From positions 372,001-436,000 of the forward strand of contig CASBWL010000052.1 of NCBI GenBank assembly GCA_949130495.1: DNA of 64,000 nt. Direction: 5' to 3'. Shown in pieces: positions 12,001 to 24,250 of the stretch; position 1 is the first letter of the stretch; every line of letters begins with the position of its first letter. Under the pieces are notes generated by a model. The model was not told the DNA's origin. It saw nothing but the letters and a program-made list of their open reading frames with translations, and did not search any database. Both the position numbers and the translations under genes were made by a program. This DNA is from Sambucus nigra. Taxonomy: Eukaryota; Streptophyta; Magnoliopsida; Dipsacales; Adoxaceae.

Positions 12001-12121
12001 AAGTGTTGGTGCATATTGAATTTGATAAGTTCAACCTGATTAAGTATCTCTAAATCCTCCAAAGTTATTGGTGCATCTCGAAATTGATAAATTTATCCTG
12101 ATTTGATGAATCCCATTGAAG
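12001..12121. repeat. ~61-bp imperfect tandem duplication
   Basis: Two copies of a unit beginning AAGTGTTGGTGCAT / AAGTTATTGGTGCAT, with GAATTTGATAAGTTCAACCT against AAATTGATAAATTTATCCT, start at 12001 and 12062. It may be part of the 3' LTR of element C (the 5' LTR there begins TGTTGATG at 18203), but the similarity is too weak to be sure. Confidence 0.55.
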
Positions 12122-12358
12122 ATATTGTGTTTGTAATCATTTGGTCGTCGATAGTTGAAGATCAAGAGAAGAAAAAGATTGAAGTTGAAAAGTCTATTTT
12201 GAGTATTTATTGGGGATGTATATCGTCGTACTCTGAAAAAATATCGAAGAAATAGAATCATAATTGGACCGAGATCATGATTTTTATTAACTTTTAATGA
12301 AAAGAATAATTAAAATAGTACATAAAACTACTACAAACTACTGATAGTTCTTCCTTAG

Positions 12359-13340
12359 GTGTTAGGCATTCCAAGGGTTCTCAAAATATTTTCCTTCGAG
12401 TGTTTCCAGACGAAATGTTCCTGGTCGGATGACCTCAAAGATGTGATAGGGACCATGCCAGTTTGCATCCAACTTGTTTCCTTTCTGAATGAATTTCTTG
12501 AGAACGTAATCCCCTTCTTTCAAGTTGGTCGGTTTGACCCTTCTATTATAAAAATGAGCAGTCCTTTACTGGTAGGCAACTACTCTGAATACATCATCTT
12601 CGCTCATTTCTTCAATTAGGTCCAAGTCTAATATTCTCATGAGGTCACTCTTTAGGGAATCAAAGATCAACACCCTATGAGTTAGTAGTCCAATTCCTAT
12701 AGGTACCATGGCTTCGGTCCCAAAAGAATGTATATAGGGTGTCTCTCTAGTTACTATTGTTTGCGTTGTTCTATATGCCCAGAGAATAGTGTGAAATCCA
12801 TTTATCTAATTACCCTTGGCATCATCAAGTTGCTTTTTGAGCCCATCTAGTAAAGTTTTTTTTGTTACCTCCATTTGGCCTTGCATTGTGGATGCCCTGG
12901 AGAAGAGTGAAGTTTCTGAATCTTAGACTGAATGTAGTATGCCTCAAAATCATCGTTGTTAAATTGAGTGCCATGGTCAGTGATGAAATCATAAGTCATG
13001 CCATACTAACATATAATGTGCTTCCAAATGAACTAGAATACCCTTACATAAGGAATCTCTATTAATGGTCTAGCCTCCACCCATTTAGTGAAGTAATCTA
13101 CTACTACCACCAAGTACTTGAACCTGCCTTTGGTTGTTAGCAACGGGCCAACCAAATCAATTCCACAAATAGCTAAAGGCTAAAGAGAGGCTATTGGAGT
13201 TAGGACAACCCCCGGTCTTCTGTGGATCGCAACAAACTTATGGCTCTCGTCCCATTTTCTTACAAAAGTAATGCCATCTGCCTCATGGTGGCCTAATAAT
13301 ATCCCTACATTGCCATTCTTCGCACTAATAACCGACCAGC
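12359..13340 (-). pseudogene. Tat-type integrase remnant (element C)
   Basis: Minus-strand frames give an integrase core: WDESHKFVAIHRRPGVVLTP near 13190-13250, then AICGIDLVGPLLTTKGRFKY and LVVVVDYFTKWVEARPL (13060-13180), then DFITDHGTQFN (near 12960). The GxDLVGP and DHGTQF motifs correspond to the first two acidic catalytic positions of the DDE core. The C-terminal part (12440-12560) reads NLKEGDYVLKKFIQ...LDANWHGPYHI, the GPY/F-like domain. At least seven in-frame stops are visible. The enzyme would have joined the cDNA to host DNA. Confidence 0.8.
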
Positions 13341-13739
13341 CGAGTGAGCTCTACAGGAGCCTTCATGCACCTCTTTGATCAACTTTGTGACTACTAGGGG
13401 ATGTACACCCCGTAATAGAGAAATAATGTATCCCCTCTTATAAAGGGCTCCTCTTTCTAACACATAGCCAACCGCTTTGTACCTTAATTTTCTCGTATCT
13501 TTTGGATTAGTAGGTAAGATACATTTCTAATTGTAATCTTTGATGGGATCCATCCATGATGGGGCCAAATCTACTGTAATGAAATTGATCATAACATTCT
13601 CCTTTATGCTCCTGGATGCCAAAATATCCACCGGATAGTTCTTCTAATTTTTCTACCCTTGGTATTCTAACTATTTGGACTAAAGAAAATTTAGAGTTGA
13701 CTTTCACAAATTTGGACTAATATTTGATCATTGGTCTTC

Positions 13740-14000
13740 CTTGACTCCATATATTTGAAGCACTTGATTAACGATCAGTTGAGAATCACTATGTGCCATA
13801 ACTTGCTCGACACCTAATGATAAAGCTAATTCCAGGCCTGCGATTAATGCTTTGTATTCAGACTCATTATTAAAGGACTGGAACTAGAACCTAAGAGCAT
13901 ATTCCATATTAATGTCGTCTGGAGTGTTGACAATAATACCAGCTCCACTGCCAATATCACATGAAGATCCATCCACGTATAATTTCTATACTGGAACATT
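13740..14000 (-). pseudogene. Second (archaeal-type) RNase H domain of element C
   Basis: The minus strand encodes DGSSCDIGSGAGIIV..., then SFNNESEYKALIAGLELALS, then EQVMAHSDSQLIVNQVLQ. The D-G-S, N-N-E-x-E-Y-x-A-L and S-D-S-Q-L motifs contain the acidic residues of the RNase H active site. They match the extra RNase H found in Tat-group elements between the RT-RNase H and the integrase. One stop interrupts it (around 13883). The same domain is present in element D at 20105-20370. Confidence 0.8.
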
Positions 14001-14059
14001 TTTGTCAAAGTTTTTTATAAATATAATTCCTTGATGAAATATCTTCTTGCTCCATTATG

Positions 14060-15420
14060 CATACTGTTAAGCCATTTCTGGGATGATAGAAAACTCAGGT
14101 TGATCGGAAATATTCTTGTCTTGCTTTGGAGCTGATCTTTCTTCCACATAAGTATGCTCGACAGGAAAATTTGGACTAGGGATCACCTCTGGGTATGTAA
14201 ACCCCATAATAAAGTCAGCTACAGCTTGTCCCTTTAGCGAAGCTCTTGGTTCATAAATGATATCATACTCTCCAAGTTCTACTGCCCAACACATCAATTT
14301 GCTTGATTTTTCTAGCTTATAAAGTGCTTGTCGAAGAGGTAAATAAGTGTATACAACGATGGTATGAGTCTGGAAGTAAGGCTTCATCCATCTTTAGGCT
14401 TCAATAAGGGCTAATGTTAATTTCTCTAGGCGTGGATACCTGATTTTTACTCCTCTAAATGCTTTACTGGTGTAATATATTAGTTTCTGAATCCTATTCT
14501 CAAGTCAGATCAACACCGAGCTAACTGCAGATTTAGAAACAGCTAAATATAAATATAATTTTTCACCCAATACTGGTCGGGACAGCATGATAGAGATCCC
14601 AAGTACTTCTTCAACTCCTGAAATGAGGTTTCATACTCTTCATTCCATTCAAAAGTCTTTCTAAGCACTTTTAATAACGTCAGGCACTTGTCAGTCGCTC
14701 GAGAAACAAACCGGTTCAGAGCAGCGACTCTTCTAATAAGTTTTTTGACATCCTTTTTGCATGCATGCGATTGTAGTTCAATCAAAGCTTTGATTTTTGT
14801 TGGGTTGGCTTTAATTCCTGTCTGATTTATAATAATACCCAGGAACATTCCTTCTTGTACATCGAAGACACACTTGGTCGGGTTGACCTTCATCTAGTGC
14901 TTTTCCAGTTAGTCGAACATCTGACCAAGGTCTTGGATGTGGTCAGTTGCCTTCTTTCTTTTAGTGAGCATGTCATCCACGTATACTTCCATGTTCTTCA
15001 TAATTTGATCCTCAAACACCTTGTTTACCAGCCTCTAGTATGTTGCTCCAGCGTTTTTAAGCCCAAAAGGCATAACGTTGTAGCAGTAGGTACATTGGCT
15101 AGTAATGAAAGATATGTTTTCTTTGTCTTCTAGTTTCATTTTAATCTGGTTGTATCCAGAGTAGGCATTCATAAAACTCAGATTCTCATGACTTGTAGTT
15201 TCATTTACCAACCGATCAATCCTTGGTAAAGGGAAGTGATCTTTTTGGCATGCTTTATTGCGGTCAGTAAGTCTACACACATACGCCACTTATCTTTCTT
15301 CTTCTTAACCATCACTACATTAGCCAACCAACCTGGATATTTGACGTCTTTAATGAATTAGGCTTTCCGGAGTTACTCTACTTTCTCGTGGATAGCCATA
15401 TTCTTTTCGGGACTAAACAC
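14060..15420 (-). pseudogene. Reverse transcriptase and first RNase H remnant (element C)
   Basis: RT motifs on the minus strand, in order: KDHFPLPRIDRLVNET, SFMNAYSGYNQIKM (D of the usual FxDAYSGY replaced by N), NVMPFGLKNAGATY, and the catalytic box EVYVDDML at about 14970-14990. Then come the connection sequence NPTKCVFDV, FLGIIINQTGI and the thumb RVAALNRFVSRATDKCLTLL. A decayed RNase H follows, with ELGEYDIIYEPRASLKGQAV near 14200-14290. Frameshifts and stops divide the domain. Loss of the first catalytic Asp is an additional inactivating change. Confidence 0.85.
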
Positions 15421-15639
15421 CCATGCGTCTCTATTTAATCGACTTTGCATCCCTACTGATGTAGAGCTCGTGACTGATGAAATTTGGGTTTATCCCTGGC
15501 ATATCTTCGTGACTCCATACAAACACGTATTTTCTCTCTCTAAGGAATGTAATTAATTATTGTTTGAGGGTTGGTGCTAAAGTGGAACTAATTTAAGTAG
15601 TTCTTTATGGCTTCTCGGCATCTAGGGTTGCGCTCTCCA

Positions 15640-16200
15640 TGATTTCTACTACTTGCCCTTTGACCAGTTCAGACTCCTCGCGGGGATCCAAGGTATTAAT
15701 CTACTAAGTGGTACTCTTTTTCTTTAGACCTTTCAACTCTTCCTGCTCAGCTGAAGTATAATAGCATTCTCTAGCCTCCTTTTGGTTAACCTTTACAACC
15801 TCGACTCCAAAGTGAGTGGGGAACTTTAGGGATTGGTGAATAGTGGATGGTACAAATTTAAATTTCTTCAATACTACTCTGCCGAGGATCATGTTGTAGG
15901 CTGATTGAACATTTTGATCTAAACAAAGAAACAAATTTTCTCTGCCCTGCTTATTGGCCAAGTGACCATCAACACTTCCAACTTGACAGTTCCTAGAGGA
16001 TATACTTTTTCTCCCGAGAAACTAATTAGGGATTTGTGATATGGTTCCAACTGAGTTACCTCCAATCCTAGGCTTTTGAAGCAGTTTTGGAACACAATGT
16101 CTGTCGAGATACCATTGTCTACTAGAATCCTCGCAATCTTAGCTTTCTGTATTCTGAATGTGATAACTAGTGGATCGTCATGGGGATAAAGTACTCCAGG
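15640..16200 (-). pseudogene. Aspartic protease region of element C
   Basis: Within the minus-strand frame 15919-16788 the protease reads KIARILVDNGISTDIVFQN at about 16090-16145. The usual VDxGSS(S/A)DI motif has become VDNGISTDI, keeping the catalytic Asp. The preceding PHDDPLVITFRI block is typical of Tat-group proteases. The C-terminal part, with AYNMILGRVVLKKFKFVPS near 15840-15905, lies in a different frame (15704-15961), showing a frameshift between them. It is followed by the linker toward RT. Confidence 0.75.
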
Positions 16201-18115
16201 CAAGTCATTTTTGGAGAAGCCTATGACCAGCTTTTCTTTATTCATCTTCCTAGCCCTACTATCTTCTTTATCATTCAAGTTGATGCGTCGTATGTAATAG
16301 AAAGTTTTATCCTCATTGAGAGAAGCTTTTCGTTCAACAACCTCATCTCCCCCTCCATCATATCCTCCTGTAATGAAATGACAACCAAAGGATATAACAC
16401 CTACTTTAATTTTTGTCTCCTTAGGTTTCCTGGGCAGGTCTGGATCATTTTCGGAATCATCTTCCCGACTCCTTTTCTTATCGTCCTTACCTTTGTATGG
16501 AGATTCTGACCGTCTTCTATACTCCCGACCATCTGTCCAATCTATAAACTTGGTCAGTTTTCCTCTATGGATGACAGTTCCAATCTCATTTTTTAGGGAG
16601 ATACAACTATCCGTAGTGTGCTTATGGTCTTTGTGGAAATCGTAATATTTGGGTTTGTCCCACCGATTAGGGGGTGATTTCAGTTTTCGAGACCATTTCA
16701 AGTCTTTATTTCCTCCAATCTCTTCCCAAATATGGTGCACACCAATCGTCAAAGGGGTATAGTACTCAAATTTCTTGATTTTATCCAATTTTTTTTAACT
16801 TTCTGCTCTTTCTTCTTTGCTTTTTTTTCCCTTAGGTTTGATCGTCAAAGTTTTTTTAACTGTCATAGCTTCTTTGGCATTCATCATCTTTTCAGCTCTG
16901 GCCATAAGCTCATTCATGGTTTCTGGAGGATCCATTGCCAATGCATAATACAACTTCTCAGCAAGCTAACCACTCATCAAAACGGCGATGGATATTTTCT
17001 TATCATAGTCCACTACTTTTAATTTCTCGTTGTTGAAACGTGTGATATATTCCCCATTAGTTTCTCCCACTCTTTGGCAAACACTCAATAGGTGGGATAC
17101 TCTTTTGACTGGCTTGGCCCTAAAGTATAAATTGCTAATAAATAGCTCAGTGAGCTAGTGGAAAGTGGAAATTTTTCCTCAGGGTAAATTGTTATACCGT
17201 ATTTGAGATGAGCCAGCAATAGTGCTTGAAAATGCTCGGTAGCACATTTCATCAGGAACAAAATAAATATCAGCTACAGCCCAATATTGTTCAATATGTA
17301 AAACTGGGTCAATATTACCATCATACTTAGGAGTGACCACTGGTGGCTTGAATTTAGAAGGAGTTGGGAAATCAATATTAATTGCGATAAAAGGAGATTC
17401 TTTCACAAAGCTTCATTGCAAAGGGGTTTTGGTTTTTGCCATTCCCACTACACGATCTTCCAGCCTTTGAATTGATCCTTTATAAGAATGATTTTCTGCA
17501 TTTGACCTATTTGAGATAAGTTGACCATTCCTACCATGCGCTTGTACTGAGCTGTCTTCATGAGAAGTATACTCGGCACGCACAAGTCCTCGAATGTTGG
17601 TTTCATACCTAACTGACCCTTCACGATGCTCTACACGATGCTCATATGATCGGGCTTGTTCCCTACGTTGGCCTTAAATTGCTCGGGGGCCTAAACAATC
17701 AAAGACTGAAGCCTTATTCAATTGTTCTAGGGCGTTTGGTCATTCGGGAGAAAGAGATGATGATGATCAGAAGTATTAGTAGCCTTGATTGATGAATTAG
17801 CCCCTGGACGATAAGACCTATCACAAGAGGACTTCTAATAACTATCACGGTTATTCCTAGGAGGAGGTGGCGTTAGAATAACTGTCTCGGTTATTCCTAG
17901 GAGAAGGTGGCAACATCTCTCTTCTATGAGATGGAGCGGTAGTGTGCCAGGAAGGAGTAACGGTAGACCTGTCTTATAATGATTGAGCCAATTGCTTCAT
18001 ATTTTCTTGCATTTATTCTTGCCCCTTGGCAAGGTTGATGAGGATTCCATTTAGGTCTGTCGCGCTAGGAAGAACATTGTCTGCGGCGGCGAGACTACTT
18101 TCTGGGATTTCATTC
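16200..18115 (-). pseudogene. Gag of element C
   Basis: The probable start is the ATG at 18115 (MNEIPESSLAAADN), soon after the PBS. Core Gag follows near 17180-17406 (FPTPSKFKPPVVTPKYDGNI, DPVLHIEQYW) and 16850-17130 (ETNGEYITRFN..., LYYALAMDPPETMNELMARA). The C-terminal region (16200-16788) is Lys/Arg-rich with a finger reading YYDFHKDHKHTTDSC, in which the first Cys of the usual CxFHxxxGHxTxxC is Tyr. Several stops interrupt the frame. Gag would coat the element RNA in a cytoplasmic particle. Confidence 0.75.
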
Positions 18116-18184
18116 ATCTTGGGAAAAACTTCAAAACGAATGAAAGAGTTTGATTTGGAAGATAACGATGATAGACAAGCGTTT

Positions 18185-18199
18185 CCATAGACAACGCCA
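18185..18199 (-). other. Primer-binding site of element C
   Basis: The minus strand reads TTGGCGTTGTCTATGG immediately before gag. It resembles the TTGGCGCCGTCTGTGG primer site common to plant Ty3/gypsy elements. It lies a few bases from CATCAACA, a plausible LTR 3' end (TGTTGATG at 18203 on the plus strand). Confidence 0.6.
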
Positions 18200-18202
18200 A
18201 TA

Positions 18203-18480
18203 TGTTGATGTTTAAAATTGGTATCTAGATTATATAAGCCACGTAACACCAATTCTATAATCACAAATAATAGTATGAAATGAAATAAACAAAACACAAG
18301 AGATTTTTAAAGTGTTAAGCTATGACAATTGGAACTTGAGAAACACAAGAGTCTATATGTTGTACAAAACACAAGAGATTTTTAAAGTGACCATGGTCTT
18401 TATGTAAGTAGATTTTTAGTTCTGGTCTTCTTGTACAATGGGAACTTGAGAAAATTGGTGTAGTTTTTAAAGTACTACAT
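18203..18480 (-). repeat. Probable 5' LTR start of element C with internal 25-bp duplication
   Basis: It begins TGTTGATG on the plus strand next to the PBS. It holds a 25-bp direct repeat (CAAAACACAAGAGATTTTTA plus AAGTG) at 18290-18314 and 18365-18389. A second diverged pair (ACAATTGGAACTTGAGAAA and ACAATGGGAACTTGAGAAA) lies at about 18325 and 18434. The far end of the LTR cannot be set because no matching second LTR was found. Confidence 0.5.
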
Positions 18481-20104
18481 AGAGACTTTACTCAAAATTG
18501 GAAGAGTATATAACGAAAAGACTAAACATGTTTATTTGTCTTATAGTCATAAAGGTTATGATGTGGTGTTTTCCGATAATACAAAGCACCACCAATTGTG
18601 ACACGTGGTGTGCATTCGCGCAGCGTGAAAAAAGGAAATTGGATGACTTAAGGCACTTTGATAGTGCACTCGACACTTGGGCATCGTTCCTGTACACTAA
18701 AAATTGTTGTGTTCTCATCTTTCCATTCTCTATCCTTTGGTATTATTAGGTTAACATTTCATAGTCTTCTTGGTTTGATCAAATCATACATAATTTGCAT
18801 CAAACAAATTACATAACTGCATTGTATCACGAGGGCAATTTCTATACTAAATGTCATTATGCACTTGCAGATTTAATCGAGAAAGGAAGAAATACTACTT
18901 AAAAGATAGAGCTCCTAGATTGTGCCTTAGAGTACCTTGGATTCATTTTTTCTATATTCCCTTCACTAATCTCTAGCATACTCAATAGAGGAAAATATTA
19001 TGGAATATTACTACAGTTAATTCCACGACAAACGACAAGAAAAAAAGAAAAAAAAATAGAGCTTATTCATTTTTTAATATAATTTAACCTACACAATAAT
19101 ATAGAACCCTTTTTCAATTATTTCAAGTTTATTTTTTCCCATCATATTTAGGGGGATATGTAAATTAATTTTTAATTATGAATAATATTTTGTGATGAAA
19201 AATATTATTCTTGCTCAAAACTTAAATGGCACACTCATTTTTTTTTATTCTACCATGTCAAATAAGTTTACAAGTCATGTACTTTAATATCTATTTTTTT
19301 CTCGAATTCAAATTCGACTTGTTTTTTATTAACTCAAATCTTAAAAAAATCTAAATATTTATTATTAAATATAAAAATTAAATGGATACAAAAGAAATGT
19401 GATTATCACTGTATCTTCTAAAAATTATTTATTATCCAAAATAAAAAAAATAGACGCAAATAATAATGTGTGAGCAACTCTATAATGGGTATTGTAATTG
19501 TTTTTATCTGACATAAATACATTTATAATGGGTAGTTTATACTTTCGTATTTTGTAGTTTGTATGGTAGTGCTCTCCAAATAAAGTAAGAAAGAAATGTA
19601 AATAGGCCCCTCTCTCAAACTATACATGATGTACCATGAGATGTTCTAAAATTCAACTTCGAGCCATAATAGTTCTAAACGTAATTTATATATAAATCTT
19701 TTAAGGCAAAAAATGAATTATAAAGAAACTCAAATACTACATCATTTTTTATGTTAGAGGGATTCCGGTTTTCAGCCTAATAGTGAATGACAGTTTTAGT
19801 GGGCATACAACATATTTGGGATTTACCCATATTTTATGTGAGTAATGTAAAATGTATCACCATATTCAGACTCGCATTGCAATTCTCACTAGCTTTTGTT
19901 ATTTTACAAAACTCCATTTGGGGAAAGCACATATCAATAATAGTAGATAATTATTTGTGGGTATTCTATAATTATATTTTCGATTTTTACAAACACTTTA
20001 TTTATATCTTGAGTAATTCAAGCATTTTATCTTACACATTTAGGTTTGACAAGTACCTGTCATTTGAGTTTGATGGGAAATAGAAATGAGGGAAGCCTAA
20101 ATCT
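18481..20104. other. AT-rich region between facing Tat elements, no gene seen
   Basis: Short open frames on both strands (for example 18498-18749 and 19787-20083) lack domain motifs, start context and codon bias and look random. Parts may be the remaining LTR of element C. From 18970 to 19760 the DNA is strongly A/T-rich with poly-A/poly-T runs. Nothing else is supported. Confidence 0.5.
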
Positions 20105-21690
20105 TTAAATAATTAGACCAAGGGATGGAGCCTCCAATTCTAAGGGAGAAGGAGTAGGGATTATCCTAATCACACTAAAGGACACTGTCATCGAACAAGG
20201 AGTTAGGTTGGGATTTGAAGCCTCCAACAATGACGCTGAATATGAAGCACTGATAGCTGGTATGCGCAAAGCCCAACTACGGGAGGCAAAGCGCCTCAAT
20301 GTGTTTGGTGGCTCCAAACTGGTCTTCAAAGAAGTGAGTAGAGATTTCAACATCAAAGATGAAGGATGACAACCTACCTTTTTGTGGCACGAGAGCTTAT
20401 GGTAGGATTTGAGGAGGTCTACATTCAATAGTTCCCCCGAGGGGCAAAACAGTCATGTCGATGCCTTAGCAACCTTAACCTCAGCAGTAGACTGTGACCT
20501 CAGAAGAACTATCCATGTGGAGTTCCTCGCCCAGCCTTGCATTGACAAGACAGTGGTCGCCGAGCACATCATTTCCATAGAAAGAGATCCTTGTTGGATG
20601 GATCCAATCACTGCCTACTTATAGAATGAGACACAACCCGATGATAGGAAGTCGGATCACTAAATAACATTAAAGGTAACCCATTTCTATCTCTACCAAT
20701 GAGGGAATCTCTATAAGAGATCCTTCACATGTCCTTACCTCCAATGCCTCCACCCGCAAGACGCCGAGCAAATTCTTAGCGAGCTTCATGGTGTATTTGT
20801 GTGAGTCATGCAAGAGGAAGGTCATTAGCATTCCAAGCAATCAAAGAATGCTATTGGTGGCCACACATGCAAAATCTGGTGGTCAACACAAATTACTTTA
20901 CGAAGTGGGAAGAGACAAAACCACTAGCCAACATCTAAGTCGCCGATATGATAAGGTTCATCTGGAAGAATGTCATAACATGCTTTGGGGTGCTAAGAGC
21001 CATCATCACCGAAAATAGTACACAGTTCGAGAGAAGTTTGTTCCAAAACTTATTTGATGAACATGACATTAAGCACCAATTCAACTTGGTGGTGTACCCT
21101 AAGAGCAACGGTCATGTAGAAGCTTCCAACAAGACGATGCTCGACGGTCTAAAAAAGAGTCTGAAAAGAGAAAATGGTGCTTGGGTGGATAAACTCACTC
21201 ACGTTCTCTAGGCCTATCATACCAAGCCTAGAAGACTTACCAGGGAAGCACCCTTCGCACTCACATATGAAATGGAGTCCATCATCCTACTTAAAGCAAG
21301 TATTCCTACCATGAGGAACAACTTGGTCGACCAAGGGCTAAATGTCGATGCCTTGCACACTAAGCTTAACTTAGCGGATGAACGAAGAGAGAAAGCGATG
21401 ATTAAGCTTGCTTTATATCAACAGCAACTGGCTAGGTAGTACAATATGAAAGTCAATCAAAGAAAATTTCAGGTAGGAGATTACGTCCTAAGGAAAGTCC
21501 TCGGCAGTGCAGTCAGACCGTTAGATGGCAAACTGGGACTAAACTGGGAGGGACCTTTCAAAATAATCAGGGATGACCTTCAAGGATATTATCACATGGA
21601 AATGGTTAAGGGCAAAGAGATACAAAGATCATGGAATGTGGCTAATCTCAAGAAGTTATATTTTCAGCCTTCTTTGTCCCATTTAGTGTA
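20105..21690 (+). mobile_element. Tat-lineage Ty3/gypsy fragment (element D): RNase H and integrase
   Basis: The plus strand starts within the extra RNase H (RDGASNSKGEGVGIIL, then FEASNNDAEYEALIAGMRKA). It continues into integrase: NTNYFTKWEETKPLANI-stop, MIRFIWKNVITCFGVLRAII, TENSTQFER in place of the usual TDNGTQF, and PKSNGHVEASNKTML in place of PQxNGQxEAxN. The end is a GPY/F module with FQVGDYVLRKVLG and LGLNWEGPFKIIRDD. Stops occur near 20367, 20937 and 21211. The element is truncated at the 5' side and faces element C head-to-head. Confidence 0.85.
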
Positions 21691-22397
21691 TGCAAATGTT
21701 CATTTGAGAGGCAAATTTTCATTTCAGACTTATGTTGTTTAAGTTATTATTTAATGAATAAAGTCGTATTTTCTCTCACATCTTGCTCTTAAATCTTGAT
21801 TGTCTCAATTTTATATTATGTATCATTTCCAAGCAACATCTCCATTATCAGGATACTAAGCAGAATTACACTTAGTTACAGTAAGGTGCTCAACATAATT
21901 CAACCAAGGAACTTCCTCTCGCATAACAGAATTCCCTTAAATTACAAAGGGTTATTCAACTTATTTCAATAAAGGAATTTCCTCGCACCGAGCAGGGTTC
22001 ACACTGATTACAATAAATTAGGAAGTTCATTTAAATTAATAGAATCCTCAGGTCTGTATGACGTCAAACACAAAGACAATGAGATATGCATTATCTTATA
22101 TAGTTTGTATAAGGACAATTATCTCTAATTGGTCATGTTCAATATACACAAAGTGTAGTAGCACAATAAGTAGAAACTATACCATTTTTGGTAATCAAGA
22201 TAGACTTACTAAAATAGTGTGCTAGAATCCTACTGATGGTGTGTCCATCTCCATCTAAGATTGTGAACCAGACTTATATTCTACAAGGACCGATGAATTG
22301 ATCTTCAGTGTGTAAGTCGAACTCTACACACCAAATCATCTACTGTATAGAATAAAAGACACATATGCTGAAAGAGTGCGCGTGCATTCTTTCAAAT
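21691..22397 (+). other. Junction between element D and the copia element
   Basis: This stretch should hold the 3' LTR of element D, the 5' LTR of the copia element, or parts of both. The last bases before the copia PBS (GAGTGCGCGTGCATTCTTTCA) align with the presumed 3' LTR end near 40549-40569, with 17 of 21 matching and all four differences being transitions. Farther upstream I could not match the two LTRs by eye, so the 5' LTR appears highly diverged, replaced or truncated. No gene is seen. Confidence 0.4.
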
Positions 22398-22410
22398 TGG
22401 TATCAGAGCC
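22398..22410 (+). other. Copia primer-binding site (initiator Met-tRNA)
   Basis: TGGTATCAGAGCC is the standard initiator-tRNA-Met primer site of plant Ty1/copia elements. It sits about 90 bases before the gag start and directly after the LTR end-like sequence, defining the start of the internal region. Confidence 0.9.
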
Positions 22411-22502
22411 AATTACACAACTTTACCGTGTAATTTTCCACAAAATTTTTCTAAGATATTAATATTTAGAAAAATTGATTTTTGAAAACGAGGGTGTTCA
22501 TA

Positions 22503-24250
22503 ATGGAGAAATTATATAATAAAATGCCAGTTTTTTACGGAACAAACTATGCATACTGGAAAGCAAGCATGAGATCTGCATTAAAAGGCATTGATGAACG
22601 TGTCTGGATTTTGGTTGAAAGAGGGTGAACTCCTCCCTCCGTCACTGTTGAAAATGTGACCAATTTAAAACTTGTCAGCACTTGGACTAAAGAAGAATTT
22701 AAATGGTTATTTTTTAATTCTAAGGGTTTAAGTGCTATTTCTGGGTCTGTCACATCAGATGAGTTCAAACGCATAATGACGTGCACCATGTCAAAAGAGG
22801 CATGGGATGTTTTGCAACTTACCCATGAAGGAACTAATGCTGTGAAAGATTCTAAATTGCAAAATTTAACAACTCAATTTGAAACAATCACCATGCTTGA
22901 ATCTGAATGTTTTGATGTATTTTATGCTAGATTGTCTGATATTGTTAACATTATCTTTAATCTTGGTGAACACATTCCTAATGCTAGAGTTGTTAAAAAG
23001 ATTCTTAGATCACTATCGAAGCGTTTTATCCCTAAAGTAACTATGTTAAATTCCATGGGTAATTTAAATACAGTTAAATTGGACGAACTTGTAGGAGACT
23101 TGCAAATGTATGAAATTGATATCTTTCCTAAATCTGTCAAGTCTAAAGATAAGGGAATTGCACTTAATGGCCAGGAGATAAAGAGTGAGGGGTCGGAAAG
23201 AAAGAGGGGAGAGTCATCTAGAAAAAGAGAGACAGATACGTCAGATTCTGAGTGTGATTTTGACTCAGATGATTTGGTCCTATTTGCTAAAAATTTCAAG
23301 AGAATTCTCAAATTAAAAAAAAAATGGTAATTTTAAAGATAAAAAGAAGTTTGAGAAAAATAAGGTTGAAAAGAAAAATGAAAAAGATTTTAAAGATCCT
23401 CCTAAAAAGGAAAGTGATAGATGCTTTGAGTGCGACGGTAGGGGTCATAGAGCTTTTGAGTGTGCTACTAGGCTGAACAGAGAAAAAGGCAAAGTTGTCC
23501 TTAATGCTACTCTTAGTGACGACAGTGAGGTCGAGTCGGTGGATTTCGGAGACGAGTCACCGCATGATTGTAACTTCACTGCATTCATGGCTAGTCATGT
23601 AAGCAATTATAGTATTCCTCACGACGATGAGGATGCTGTATCATGGGGACACCTCGATAGTGAGATCGATGTTAGTGAGGGGAGGATGACACAAGTGAGA
23701 GCGAGAGTGATTTGTAACGCGCCTACACCGAGCTATATTCTGAGTCTTTTAAAACTAAAAAGCGTAACAAAGCTTTAGTTCTTAGTATCACCTCTTTATA
23801 AGAAGACTTAAGAAAAGCAAGAGAGAGAGAGAGAGTCCTCCACCTGGACTACCTTAAGAGAGAGAGAGAGTCTGCCTGTGTTGAGAAAGAGAGGTTGTTT
23901 ATAGAAAGAGAGAGTTATTTTGAGAAAGAGAGAGGGGACTTGACTAAACAAGTGGCTAGTCTTACGAGTGAGCTCCATTTCTCCATGGAGACTCGGAATA
24001 AACTTGAAGCCCTTGTAGCCCAGCTTACTCATGATCTTGAGAGAGCATGGGAAGTCAAGGTTCAAATCGAGGACAAATCTGGGAAGATGGTAAATATGCT
24101 CCTCGACCCCGCTTTATGTTTTGGTGATCGACAGGGAATTGATTATGATGGTGCCTGCATGTCTCAAATTGCACCTGGACCAGTCCCTGAGTTTACTACA
24201 ACTCCTTATGGCCATCGCCAAATACCACGAAGGAGAGTTTGACCAAGAAA
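22503..24250 (+). pseudogene. Copia gag (UBN2-type) with zinc knuckle and coiled coil
   Basis: The start codon at 22503 opens a frame beginning MEKLYNKMPVFYGTNYAYWK, a typical plant copia Gag start. TGA at 22626 interrupts it after 41 codons. The frame resumes with the usual W..L..THEGT and VKDSKLQNLTTQFE blocks. A shift occurs at a run of ten A (about 23316-23325). Beyond it come a knuckle CFECDGRGHRAFEC (CX2CX4HX4C, about 23422-23463) and an acidic segment. A long Arg/Glu coiled coil (RERESACVEKERL, about 23850-24080) follows. Gag would form the particle. Confidence 0.85.

Larger units (their letters stand above)
12290..18202 (-). mobile_element. Decayed Tat-lineage Ty3/gypsy retrotransposon (element C), internal region
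   Basis: Reading the minus strand from 18202 down gives a PBS, gag, aspartic protease, RT, an additional RNase H of the archaeal-like type, then integrase. An extra RNase H placed before integrase is the hallmark of the Tat/Ogre/Retand group. Gag also has the group's FH...H-T..C finger. Every domain is interrupted by stops or frameshifts, so this is a dead copy. A 5' LTR probably begins at 18203. The 3' LTR is not identified with confidence. Confidence 0.75.
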
